From Cristatella mucedo (lineage: Eukaryota > Bryozoa > Phylactolaemata > Cristatellidae), in NCBI GenBank assembly GCA_009760855.2, contig WPIO01000003.1, positions 6,631,501 to 6,695,500 on the forward strand: DNA of 64,000 bases, read 5' to 3'. Below are positions 22,688 to 34,000 of the stretch, piece after piece (position 1 is the first letter of the stretch; each line of letters opens with the position of its first letter). The translations under genes and the position numbers were made by a program. The notes beneath the pieces were generated by a model. It worked only from the letters and a program-made list of their open reading frames with translations, was not told the origin of the DNA and did no database searches.

Positions 22688-23560
22688 TAAATGACGATAA
22701 AACCAAACTGCTGCTCATAGGACACCCTAAGCGTGTGACTGGATTAAAAGGCTTTGCTGTTCTAATAGGTGATGCTATTGTGCGACCTTCACCACGTGCT
22801 TGTAATCTAGGTGTCGTGTTCGACAGCTGCCTCAATTTCCAAAGCTTCATTCAGAAGACTGCCTCTACAGCTAGCCATCACATCCGATCCCTATCCAAGA
22901 TTAGAAGCTGTCTCCCACAGTGGCTTGTAAGAAATTTAACTAGGTCTTTAGTTCTGTCTCGGCTTGATTATTGTAATTCCCTTTTGGCTGGGCTGCCAAA
23001 GAAAGCTATTATGCCACTACAGCAGACTATGAATATGGCTGCAAGGCTGGTCTTCAAGTCCCAGCGGTTTGAGCACGTGTCACCTCTGATGAAAGAGCTA
23101 GGATGGTTGCCGGTTGAGCAAAGGATACAGAGCAAAGTTCTTACGCTGACCCACAAGGCCCGCCACGGCTTGGCTCCTTCGTACCTAGCTGAACTGCTGC
23201 AACAGTTTCAGCCTGTTCGCGCCCTCAGGTCCTGTGTGGACAATAAATTAGCTGTCCCTTTCCTCCGCTTAAAGACCGTTGGCGACTGAAGCTTTAGCTC
23301 TGCAGGTCCTAGACTGTGGAACTCGCTTCCACAATTCTTACGCAACGGCAACTACTCTCCAACTGCCGACTATGGCACATCTTTTTCAGCGGTCCTGAAC
23401 TGCTACTTCTATGCTACTCACTACCTCAACTGCTCTCCTGACTCTGCTATGCTTCCCACTTTCTCTTTGTTACGTGAGACGAAGTCTGTTGGCTACCGAA
23501 TTCGTACCGAAAGCCGCTTAGGCTGTGAGTGCGCTATACAAAACTCTCCTGCGTAACACC
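22688..23560 (+). mobile_element. 5'-truncated LINE nested inside the gypsy RT region
   Basis: Starting exactly at NDDKTKLLLIG, the frame changes from gypsy to the C-terminal RT region of a CR1/jockey-like LINE: CNLGVVFDSCLNFQSFI, SRLDYCNSLLAGLP, LGWLPVEQRIQSKVLTL and HGLAPSYLAELL. It is colinear with the copies at 31.8 and 46.4 kb but a different subfamily. A TGA at 23287-23289 cuts off the usual C-terminus. The 3' end, near GCGCTATACAAAA at about 23545, is approximate. Gypsy RT resumes at about 23620. Confidence 0.85.
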
Positions 23561-23610
23561 CACGTGGTCTTTATGACTTTGTGGAGTTACTGACGGAGAT
23601 ACATTACATT

Positions 23611-24438
23611 ATATTAGAGCTCAATAAACGTACTCCAAAGGACGCTTATCCCTTGCCGCTACCGGACGAAATCCAGGACCACCTCCATGGCTCCAGCGTC
23701 TTCAGCACCCTGGACATGAATTCGGGATACTGGCAGGTACCCGTTCATCCCGACGATGTTCAAAAGACGGCATTTACGCACGGGCCAGGACTTGGGGCAT
23801 TCGCCTTCTTAAAAATGCCATTTGGATTATCCGGAGCTCCGGCCACATTCCAGCGATTGATGGACTCGGTTTTGCGCGGTTTACCCTTCGTTTATATTTA
23901 TTTAGACGACGCGATGGTCCACAGCTGCAGCGAGGAGGAGCACATAAACCATTTGAATATAGTGTTTTCCAGGCTGCAGAAGGCCGGTTTGACGCTGTCC
24001 GGTGGTAAATGCCATATCGCGCAGGCGGAAGTAAAATACTTGGGGCATGTCTTTGACAGAAACGGCATGCGCCCTGACCCGGATAAAGTGCGCCAAGTCA
24101 ACGACTGGCCGGCGCCGACTTTGGTGTCGGAGCTTCGCACGTTTCTGGGCTTGGCGTCCTACTATCGCCGGTTCATCAAGGGCTTTGCTGAGTTGGCCGC
24201 CCCTTTGCATGCACTGCTTGCGGCTGCGACGCCATACACTTGGGAGCTGACGCAGCAACAGCACTTTGAGCTACTGAAGGGGGCGCTGGCCACGGCCCCG
24301 GTGCTTGCCTACCCGACGACCGCCGAGCCTTTCGTCGTCTCGACAGACGCCAGCGACCAAGGTTTGGGTGCGATATTGGAGCAAGGAGGTCGAGTGCTGG
24401 CGTTCAAGAGCCGCGTCTTGTCTCCTAAGTCTAAGTGA
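23611..24438 (+). pseudogene. Ty3/gypsy reverse transcriptase and start of RNase H
   Basis: The frame resumes at ELNKRTPKDAYPLPLPDE, continues with STLDMNSGYWQVPVHP (catalytic Asp), FLKMPFGLSGAPATFQRLMD and YIYLDDAMVHS (YLDD box), then LGHVFDRNGMRPDPDKV, LGLASYYRRFIKGFA and VVSTDASDQGLGAIL. The KKDG...R-CVDYR block before LNKR is missing, so nesting of the LINE removed or replaced part of RT. A frameshift near 24435 separates it from the rest of RNase H. Confidence 0.9.
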
Positions 24439-24439
24439 A

Positions 24440-25312
24440 CGAAACTATGGCACCATCCAAAAAGAGTATCTGGCACTCATATACGCCTTGAAGGAGTTCA
24501 GACACTACCTCCTGGGCAGAAAATTTGAGGCCAGAACCGATCACAATCCGCTTGAGCGGCTTAACGGCCAGAAAACACAGGGGATTCTAGCACGTTGGGC
24601 TGTCGCCTTGCAGGAATTTGAGTTTGACGTCAAGTGCCGAAGAGCAGAGCTTAACACTCACGCAGATGCTCTGTCGAGCCAACCAACTGAGGACCTGCCA
24701 GCGTGTCTCGTCGAGGTTCGGCCGGTGGAAGAGGTGAGCGACCTCAGAGAGATGCAGCGGCGAGACCCGTTTTTGAAGGCTGTGGCAGAGGCACTGCAGG
24801 CCGGTTCAAGCCGAGCACCACGTTGGACCCGCCATGCATTACGTCGGTTTCGACAAATGTGGGGCCAGCTGAAACTGGTCGACGGCGTCCTCTACCGCTA
24901 CTTTCGCCCCCGACCAGGAGCCGAACATAGATATGCTTTGATCGCGCCGCCAGCCCGCCGAGAAGAACTGCTCAGACGACATCACGACGACAGCGTTCAC
25001 CAGGGCGTAGAACGGACGTACGACCGACTACGAGACCACGCCTATTGGGTCAACATGAGCCGAGACGTCGTGCTATATTGTCGGTCATGTCAGGTATGCC
25101 AATCGGTTAAAGGGACACAGCTCTCTAACGCTCCGCTGGTACCGATACCTGTAGGACGGCCGTGGGACATTGTAGCTGTAGATATCTTGAAGGTTGCCAT
25201 GTCGGCGTGCGGCCGCGAATACCTACTGGTATTGCAGGACAGCTTCACGAAATGGCTCGAGGCTGTGCCCTTACGAGACACATCGGTGGAGACAGTTCGG
25301 ATGGCCCTGTAA
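24440..25312 (+). pseudogene. Ty3/gypsy RNase H end and integrase N-terminal part
   Basis: After the shift the frame reads NYGTIQKEYLALIYALKEF and ARTDHNPLERL (RNase H), then HHDDSVHQGVERTYDRL and YCRSCQVCQSVKG (HHCC zinc module) and IVAVDILKV with the first integrase Asp. It runs into a TAA at 25310-25312. Confidence 0.88.
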
Positions 25313-26083
25313 AAATATTTTCGTTCGTTTTGGTATGCCGCGCTTTCTGCACTCTGACCAGGGCAGCAATTTCGAGGCGGAGGTAATTACCACACTCTGC
25401 AAAGCTTTCGGCATACGCAAGACGCGAACGACGCCTTACCACCCACAGGGCGACGGCATGGTAGACAGAGCCAATCGAACACTACTTACCATGCTGCGAA
25501 CCTCATGCCTACACCCAGCCGGGCAGTGAGAGAGTAATCTTCCATTGCTTTTGTTCGCATGTCGTACGGCTCGGCATCAGCTACGGGCTATAGCCCCTTC
25601 GAGCTGATGTTTGGCCGCGAGCCGCAGTGCCTTGATAACCTTGCGGAGAGCGCACAATACACAGGCACTACACCTACACCTGCAGCGTATTGCCACTCGC
25701 TGAGTGAAAAGCACGCCGAATTCCGAGAGCTAGATGATGCACAGCTGGCTCAAAGTGCCGAAGAAGTGCAGCACCGGCGGCAACCGAAACCACCACCCAC
25801 ATATCATCCGGGAGATCCGGTGTGGCTGTGGGATAGCCGACCGAGGCACAAGCTCGCACCGCGATGGCTCGGCGGCTGGAGAGTAGAAACGGTTCTGGGA
25901 CCGGTCACCTTGCGCATCACAAATGACGCCGGCAACAGCAAGGTCGTGCATCTGGATAAAGTCAAGATGCGAGTTCCAAGGCTGCAAGAACCTAATCTCG
26001 ACGTGACCCTGGAATGGATTGAGACCGAACAAGATGCGGAGAATGGAGGTCTCGAATGCTCGCTCGGGGCCACCGCCCGCTGA
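25313..26083 (+). pseudogene. Ty3/gypsy integrase catalytic core end and GPY/F module
   Basis: Frame 25194-25529 carries FLHSDQGSNFEAEV (second Asp) and TPYHPQGDGMVDRANRTL, where the usual catalytic Glu (VER) is Asp. After another interruption near 25527, frame 25559-26083 carries SATGYSPFELMFGREP, GDPVWLWDSRPRHKLAPRW and LGPVTLRI (GPY/F-like). Confidence 0.85.
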
Positions 26084-26199
26084 AGAAGCCGGGAGCGCCA
26101 GCGAACCGACGGCTGCACGAGCTTCGGGCCGCGAGCGCCGCCCAGGCCTGTCAGGCTGGCGGACTGTGGTTTTTTGACGTTGGACTATGGGGGAAGGGA

Positions 26200-26458
26200 T
26201 GTTGTGTGAGCCTGCTGGTTCCCGGCCCCGAGTATATGCCCCGTCTGAGGCAGGTGGTTGAACCAAGCAGCCTTTGACGTCAGCATGTGGCCTACCACAG
26301 ATGCACTCACGTATCTGTTGCCAGCCTCAGCTCGTATATGTACCCCCCGGGGAATAAAGAAGGAGTCTCGTTCACCACTTATGTTCGCCCGCTTGTGTCT
26401 TCGTGTCACCGTGAGACTCCACTAACGCTACTGCAGCCGGAGACCCAGTAACGTAACA
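26200..26458 (+). repeat. 3' LTR of the Ty3/gypsy element
   Basis: It starts TGTTGTGTGAGCC directly after a polypurine-like tract and ends GTAACGTAACA, giving TG...CA ends at 259 bp. It contains a TATATG box, and a GGGGAATAAAGAAGG poly(A) signal near 26350. Confidence 0.75.
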
Positions 26459-27944
26459 TAGCTTCTTCCTGCTCGTCCGGGTTGCCATTAGTGCATCGCA
26501 CTAGTGGCAGCATCACCGTAGATCCAGTGAGGCTAGCGTCGAACTGTCAGCGAAACGCAATCGCCGGAGGGGATACGCGATATCGGTGCCCGCTTTCTTA
26601 CAAGCTCCTTAGTAAAAAAAAATACGTTTAATCTACAAAAATAAAAATTTCGAAGTAAACAAATCAAGACTGCTCGCGCGTTTATAAGCCCACACCGATC
26701 CAGCGCAAACCACGCCTCTGCCAGATCTGACCTTGACGTTAGGAGCTAGTTGAAGGCCATGTTGCCGTGCCGCGCCTCATGGGCGATGCGGTCAAGTAGT
26801 TGTAAGCTACATTTCAGTTTGAAAGCCGTCAGAGGTATTATACAGCACTTCGATCATTGCTCTCTGGAGAATTAGGCCTATTTTCCTGGGTTTTTTTTAA
26901 TTCATTTGGCTTGCTTAAGAGCTCTTTTTGCCACCTAGCGCTATTGTTAACGCCGACGCCCGAGACCGAGCTTATCTCGTCGGGGCAGCACTAATCACTG
27001 CACTGCAATGGCTTAGGTCCTATCTTATTGGCAGATTTCAGAGCACTAATGTCTAGGGGCAAAATTCATCCGATGAGTCTTTGTAATAGTTGGTATCCTA
27101 TGGACCTATGTCTTGGTCCACTTCGCGAAATTTATTCTCTCCCTTTTGTCGACGTTATCTCTAAGAACAATCTACATAAGCATTTCGCGAATATTGCCCC
27201 CAGATGAAAATCTTGGCTCTTCCTCTGGAAATGATCTTGCTCCTTTTAGGTCTCAGGTAAAAATGTGTGTTCCGGTCGGCTTTTCCTATGCCCGCCCCCA
27301 GTGAATTTTCGGTTTTTTCCCCAGTGTAATTTGAGCGTGTACATGTGAATGATTTTAGTTCATGCTACTAGCCACAGGTCTTGCCAAATAGTGGATATTA
27401 TTTTCCTGATGTTTTTTTAGCATGCTGGCCTTAGCATAATGCTTGTTTGCTTTTGCATGCTTGATACCGGGCAGGTCGCTGTGCTCCGTGGGTATTGATT
27501 CTCTTACGGCAAGTGTTAGAGCGCCATGTGGAGATCCCTTTATCGTAGGACGCTATATAGAAACCCTATTGTTATTGTTATTGCGGATTTAGAAAAATTG
27601 CTTAATTTGTATAGCGCTCTTAAGAGAACGTACTATATCCAGACTCTTTACATATTTAACGAAAAGGACCCGGATTGAGATATCTACCGCTGGCTGGCAT
27701 ATTCCTGCCCGCCGACCGCTAGCTGGCATTTGCGCAGACCCCTGTACGTGCCCACGAATCCTTCATGGTGTAAATGCATCGACTGGATCGTTGCAGCGAT
27801 ACATCAGGATCGAGCGTCTCGGAACAGACCGTTCGTGGTATGGACGCCCTCCTCCTCCTGCAGCATGGCCGAGCTGCTGGCTTTGCAGCGCTGTCTTCAG
27901 AACTGCTAGTCGCCCACAAATCAATGTTGGTGCTCTGTTGGCAG
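26459..27944. other. Region between gypsy LTR and TK2 P-loop exon
   Basis: This region should contain, or be spanned by, the intron upstream of the P-loop exon. It holds a LINE-like 3' end near 27500-27590 (GACGCTATATAGAAACCC then ATTGTTATTGTT) and a truncated family-2 SINE tail at 27607-27660. I could not identify the exon that precedes 27945. Confidence 0.5.
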
Positions 27945-28019
27945 ATATCCGTGGAAGGCAACATCGGCAGCGGAAAATCGACATTCTTGAGCTACCTGGT
28001 GCCCTACAGCGATGTCGAG
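27945..28019 (+). CDS. TK2: TK2 exon: P-loop
   Basis: The acceptor is TGTTGGCAG (ends 27944) and the donor GTGAGC starts at 28020; phase 0 at both ends. It encodes [18 protein letters not shown] and then VPYSDVE, with the nucleotide-binding GxxGxGKS. Confidence 0.93.
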
Positions 28020-31000
28020 GTGAGCCTCTTTTTTTTCTACTCGGGCCAATCGTAATCGTCGTGCAAAAGACACCTTGCTCTGTCCGAATCCTGCGATCGT
28101 CGCGTACACAGTGGCAGGACGCGAGCTGCTGCAGCTGTTACCGCTTGCCTCGACTTTCGTTCGGCTTTTGCTCTTGCGGTGTGCTCTCAGCATGTGTGCT
28201 CTCAGCATGTGTGCTCTCAGCATGTGTGCATGCATGGGCATGTGCCCGTGTGCATTTGCTACAACCTCTGCCGTTTTCACGTGCGGCCGCAGGTGGTCAC
28301 CGAGCCGCTGCATTTATGGAAAAACGTCGGTGGGCACAATGCACTGGTGAGTCAAACCGCTAGCCTGCACTGGGTGAAGTGACCGTCGTGCCCCAAGTAA
28401 GCGCTGCCACTGCCACCGCATGAATGCCGCTGTCAGCTGGATCTCATCGCTCCGGTCGGCTGCCACCGCATATATTGGTCGTGCAAATAATTTGCTGTGA
28501 GCATTCTGGTTCCATTCTGCGCCACTATCCATCGCTGTGCACACACGCTAATCCGTGCGAAACCTGCTCATCCACATGTCTGCTTTGGGTCTGCTGAGTC
28601 ACGGTCTATTGTATTCGTCGGTGTCGTCACATATGCACGTCATCGCTGCCTCGTGATCACATCGTCAGCATCGTCCTGCGATGTCTCCACATCGCTTGCT
28701 GGCAGCAAGTTGACACATTCCCTCAGGTCGGCGGCGCACACTGTGTCTTGAGTTATTCGTCCAGTCTTTCTCGTCCTCTCTCTCACCGCATGGGATGTCG
28801 GCACGCTCTGACTTGGTTAAGGAGGGGCAGAGAATGCGCCGTGCTCTGGAGTTAGCACACTGCTACTTTTTGCACAGCCTACGCAGCAGGCTGGCATGGC
28901 ACTAGAGCTTTTTTTCTATCGTCCACTCCTCTTCTGTAGCCTGCTTGCTGTTTCTCGAGGGATGGATGACCAGGACGCATCGACATGCGTGTCACTCGTG
29001 GTAGCAGTTCTTCCAACCCATTGTCGGTCAGCTGACTCCCATTGTCGAGTGAGAATGCTAGCTGCATTACCTGTCTTCTTACTGGCCATATATTCCGCGG
29101 CGTTGACATGCAGCCACTAGGCCTTGGACTGCACTGCCTGCACCCAGTGGGACATGTGACGTTGCCACTGCTAGCTGCCCGCTGAATGGTGCCTGTAAGA
29201 GTCCCCTCCCCCCTGAGCGAGTGCTCTTGCTGGACCACTTATGTCCGTGGCTTGTGCAGAGCTTCAGGTGCATCCCCCTGCCCCTCTCTAGGCTCTGTCG
29301 AGATGTCATAGCGGCCAGCCTTGTGCTCGTTGTGCCGTCGTCAGGACCGCCTGAGAGCGCCGGGGAATGACGCTTATTGTTATGGTTGGTCTGTGCACCC
29401 TTTGCAGGACACTAGTGCGCTACCCTGTGAACTCGCTTGTTTCATGGTCAAGGACACCTGCATCCTGGGCGATTTTAGCAGCAAATCGTTGTTACTTATT
29501 TACGCCTTCCCCTTGAGGCAGCCGACGCTGCTCAGAGTCGTAGAAATTCCAGACAAAATATGGTAGACATACAAAATGAGGTAAAGTCTAGTAGCGGCGT
29601 GCGAGAATTGCGCGCTATGCAGCACAAAGCCGTCGTGCTCGGTAGTCGGTGCTAGCTGCTCGCCTGCCCTTTGCACTGTCGCGGTAGGCGCAGGTTGGAA
29701 ACCGCCAGCTGCTTTACGTGCACCCACCTGTCTGCTGCTCAGCCGGGGTGCACGGCCGCTGCCGCCATTGATCAGCAGCTCGCTTTGTCGCAGTCGCGGG
29801 CTCCGAGTATTTCGCTTTCCTGCGCTTGCGCCCTCCGAATCGTGACCCGCGAGTTAGTCGTCACGTTAGCTGTCGGAGGGCACGAGCATGCAATGCCACG
29901 TGTGTCCTCCCATTATGAGCAATTTATGCAGAGATTGCCTGTCAGACACCTGTTAAATCCTATCCTAAGCGTTGGTGTGCACAGCAAGTTTGTTAGATGT
30001 GCAGCGGAAGTGCACGAGTGCTGCATTATGGCGGGCAAGTAATTGTAATTGTATTGTGTGTGTGTGTGTGTGTGTGCGTGTAATTGTAAATCGTAATTGT
30101 AGCGCAGCCGTTTGCATGTTTGGCGCGTAGCTGGCTGAGTATGTTTACGGTGTTGTTGAACTATTTCTGTAGGAGTTACTCTACCAGGATCCAGCTCGCT
30201 GGGGTTTCCTTTTCAACGCCTACGCCCAGCTCACTCGCGCTGACTTGCATTGCAAGGCGACGGTAAGCAGCAGCACCCCATTCTGCTGCCCTGCCAACCA
30301 ACAATTAGGCTTAGCAATGGCTCAGGGACGGATGCACTGTGGCAGCAGCAGCAGGCACGAGCGTCGGAGCCTCTGCCGGACGTCTCCGCCTCTCATGCTC
30401 ATATTGTATCGTTCGCAATGCTTTGTTGGTAAAGCATGGGGTGGTACATCTGCGTGCTGATTTGGCTATCGTGACTGGTCGCACAGCCCGGTCCGCCACT
30501 AATGGGGCTTCGTGCACTGAAGCCTGCCTGTCTGCTCTGGTTGTAGCTGATTGTGTCAGCCATTCACCAGCTCCGTTGTCATTGCTATGTTTGGTCGAGT
30601 GATTGACTGCAGGCACTGAAAAGGGGCACGCATACTGCTACCTCCGAAAATAGCTGCCACACTCTTGAGCTGCAATTCCCATCTTTAATCAGAACGGAGT
30701 CCAGTCGGGTGGGCCGGCATCCGGTGGACTAGCACCCTGACCTGTAAGTAAGACTCTGGCAAAGCGGCAGAAGCCGAAGCAAGGCGTCTGGAGGCGGACA
30801 GAGAGGTGATCCCGGGGAAGGGCAGCTTCCGTGAGAGCCACCGTCCTTGCTTAGAGTCGCATTCGTGGTTCATCGATAGCTTCGGCATATGGTGTCATTC
30901 AGCTCGGATCGGGTAGAAGTGGTCCCAAGGCAGCAGTCCTGGCTCACTCTTTTAGCCTCGGCCTTGTCAGTTTGAGCCGAGTTTGGGTTATTCTTGCCGG

Positions 31001-34000
31001 CTGTTTGTGCTGTTGTAGCTTGATTGCACTGTTCTTAATATGATGATGATTACTATTATTATTATTGTTACCTACTGCACTGTTTCACTTCTGCAAACCA
31101 TCCTCTTTGGCAAATCGCTCCTGCTTTTCTGTAGGTAAAGCCGGTAAAAGTGTTGGAACGGTCAGTCTACAGTACCAGACTCTGCTTTGTCGAGAATGCT
31201 TTCAGGAGGTAAGGTGCTGTGATGTGTATTCTCTATTCCTCACTGATGTTTGCTCTTTGATGTTGTGCAGGTATGCAGTAGTGGCATGGCATGAGTGTGA
31301 CCAGATCGGTGATGAGTTGGTCATGTGCCACGTGCTGGGTACTCAATCTCAACTTGGAGGGGCAGTGCAATTTCCCATGCCGTGGTCTTCGTCTCTGTCG
31401 TACGTAAGCCTTTTCATGTCAGCATCGTTATTGTTTGAGCTACATCATTGGCTAGTCTTAGCTGTCTGCAACGCTTGCTCCGCTCGTTTAGCTTTTGCAG
31501 TGACACCCAAAACTGCCGATTAAAGGGTGGCACCTTATGTTTTAAGGCTTCTCTGAGGGTTTAATTGCTGAATTGCCCACTCACTAGTGTAAGCTTATGC
31601 ACTTAAGCAGTGTGGTAGAAGATAGCCCCAATCGTGAGGGTTTTGTCTTGCCATCGCTGAGCCATAGAATGGCTGCCGACATCCGATTATGAATGTTAGC
31701 TTAATAAATAATTATTAATAAATAATATAATAATAATAAATTCTGATCCTATCTCAGTGGCAGACTCCAGCGTATTGACGTGAATTGACGAAGATCATCT
31801 GAGGTACCTCTGAAATATGGGGTACCTCAGGGCTCCATACTAGGTCCGATTTTTTTCATGGTTTATACTCACCCTCTTGCTGATGTGATTGCCAAGCACA
31901 ATCTAGGCTTTCACTTCTATGCGGATGACACTCAGTTGTACCTTTCTTTGATCCCTCCCAGACTTCGAGCACCTCGATTTCTCTCAACTCACTTGCTGCA
32001 TGTATTGATGACATCCGCACATGGATGGCAGCAAATTTTCGAAAACTTTACTATGATAAGACTAACTTACTAGTTATGGGCAAACCCAGTGTGATTCAGA
32101 AATTGGAATGGCTGACTCTCAAAATTGGCTCTGCCAGCATATCTCCCGTTGAATCAGCTCAAAATCTAGGTGTCATGTTCCAAAGTGACCTCTCGTTAGA
32201 CGACCACTTCAGCTCCGCAGTCAAGCCTGCCTACTTTCAGCTAGATAACAGTGCTAAAATTCGGTCTTGTTTAGATAAGGATACCACATCTAAGTTGGTC
32301 CATGCATTCGTGACATCCCATCTCGACTTCTGCAACTCGCTGCTTACTGGCCTACCAGCATGTGTGATCAGGCGATTGCAACTGGTGCAAAATTCCGCAG
32401 CTAAGCTTGTCTGTCGTGAGCGTCGCAGTTGCCACATTACACCACTTCTCGCCGACCTGCACTGGCTACCAGTCAAGCAACGGATCGACTTCAAGGTTTT
32501 GTCGCTCACTTTTAGGTCATTTCATTCTTTGGCTCCAGCCTATCTCTCAGATATACTCCCCCAGCAGGGGCTCACTTTTAGGTCACTTCATTCTTTGGCT
32601 CCAGCTTATCTCTCAGATATACTCCCACAGCAGGCCAAGCATCGTACCACCCGCTTTTCGGAATCCAACAGTCTACAAATACTTCGTACAAACCTCAAAT
32701 CCTTTGGAGACCGTGCATTTAGTTCCTATGCTCCCAAAGCCTGGAACTTCCTCCCGACCTGTGTCAGAACATCCCCTGACCAGACCATATTTAAAAAGAA
32801 CTTAAAAACACACCTATTTAGGACAGCATTTAGTGGGTCCCTGCGATTCGTCCTTGATGTGCTTATGCGTGCTGACACTGTGCATGCTGCCACTAACCAC
32901 ATTTGCATGCTGACCCTGTGCATGTCACCCCTAACCATGTTAATTCATGTTTATCAAGCATGATATTACTCACCATTCAATCGCGCTTCCCTTTGCAGCA
33001 AATGTAAAATGCCTAGAAAGAGATTGAGTTCTCCGAGGCGCTTTATCAAGTGCATTATTATTATTATTATTATTATTATTATAGCTAATTGCTGCAAAGG
33101 GAAATGCAATTGAATGGTGAGTAATATCATGCTTGGTAAACAAAGAAAATAAATAACATGGTTAGGGGTGACATGCACAGGGTCAGCATGCAAATGCGGT
33201 TAGTGGCAGCATGCACAGTGTCAGCACGCATAAGCACATGAAGGACGAATAACAGGGACCCACTAAATGCTGTCCTAAATAGGTGTGTTGTTAAGTGGGA
33301 TACTTCGACTGCTTGACTGCTGCTAATGACCTCATAAGACATAACTGATTTACCCAAAAGTTAGGTGGCTCCCGAAGTCCTCTGGTTACTTTCCGAGCTG
33401 GGTGCTCTCTTTTCTACTGTATATTAAAAATATTTCATTTGTATAGTGCCCTGAGAGAACTTGATCTCTACTCGGGAGCTTCATATATGCAAAGGGGCTC
33501 GAACCCACGACCTCCGTTATCAAATACATTCGCCTTGACCTTGTTTGAGGCGAGCACCTTGACTACTGAGCCAAGCCTGTGTGGCACTGTCGATCCTGTC
33601 CGCAGAAGCTTGGTACCGCAGCACTCGGCTGCTTGCAAAGCTCACGTAAGCAGCTTCATCCACTGGGCCTTTGTAAACATTAAAAAGAGAAAAGGAGTCA
33701 GTCACATGTCGTGTCTCCTTACTTGTTACCAGCCTTCAGCCCCCTAATCGGCAAAGGTGGTCGTTCTGGTGGAGTGTGACCGCAGATGGTGGGATGGCGA
33801 TTGATGAATCTGCCTAAGAACCTGGCTGCATGCATTGCTCACTCTTCACGACCGAGGTCGTGGGTTTGAATATTGCAATCGGGTGATCCTTTATTGCCAG
33901 CTGCAAGCAGTAGTGATAAGCGATAAGGCTCTGAAGCCACCATACAAGTGAAGCCGTTAAATCAGCTAAGATTGCATTGGTGCTCTCAGCCGCTGCCGAC

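Larger units (their letters stand above)
21620..26458 (+). mobile_element. Ty3/gypsy LTR retrotransposon, defective, 5' LTR not found
   Basis: Plus-strand fragments occur in gypsy order: gag zinc knuckle, protease, reverse transcriptase, RNase H, integrase with GPY/F module, a polypurine-like GGGGGAAGGGA and a 3' LTR. A LINE interrupts the RT region, frames shift near 24438 and 25310, and stops or shifts occur at about 25310 and 25527, so the element cannot encode an intact polyprotein. I could not find a sequence matching the 3' LTR upstream. Confidence 0.9.
31740..33082 (+). mobile_element. LINE (CR1/jockey-like) fragment with 3' end, in TK2 intron
   Basis: The RT region reads [25 protein letters not shown] (ADD box), [34 protein letters not shown] and [20 protein letters not shown], then a 3' UTR and GATTGAGTTCTC...GCGCTTTATCAAGTGC followed by (ATT)n. 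It is 5'-truncated, frameshifted near 32030 and carries an internal 66-bp duplication. It lies in the TK2 intron 31209-34237 in sense orientation. Confidence 0.9.

Noticed and set aside
27113-27304. 63-codon plus frame as candidate N-terminal TK2 exon
   Set aside because: No convincing start, codon use or phase-0 donor was found, and the content is not like TK2/dNK N-termini.
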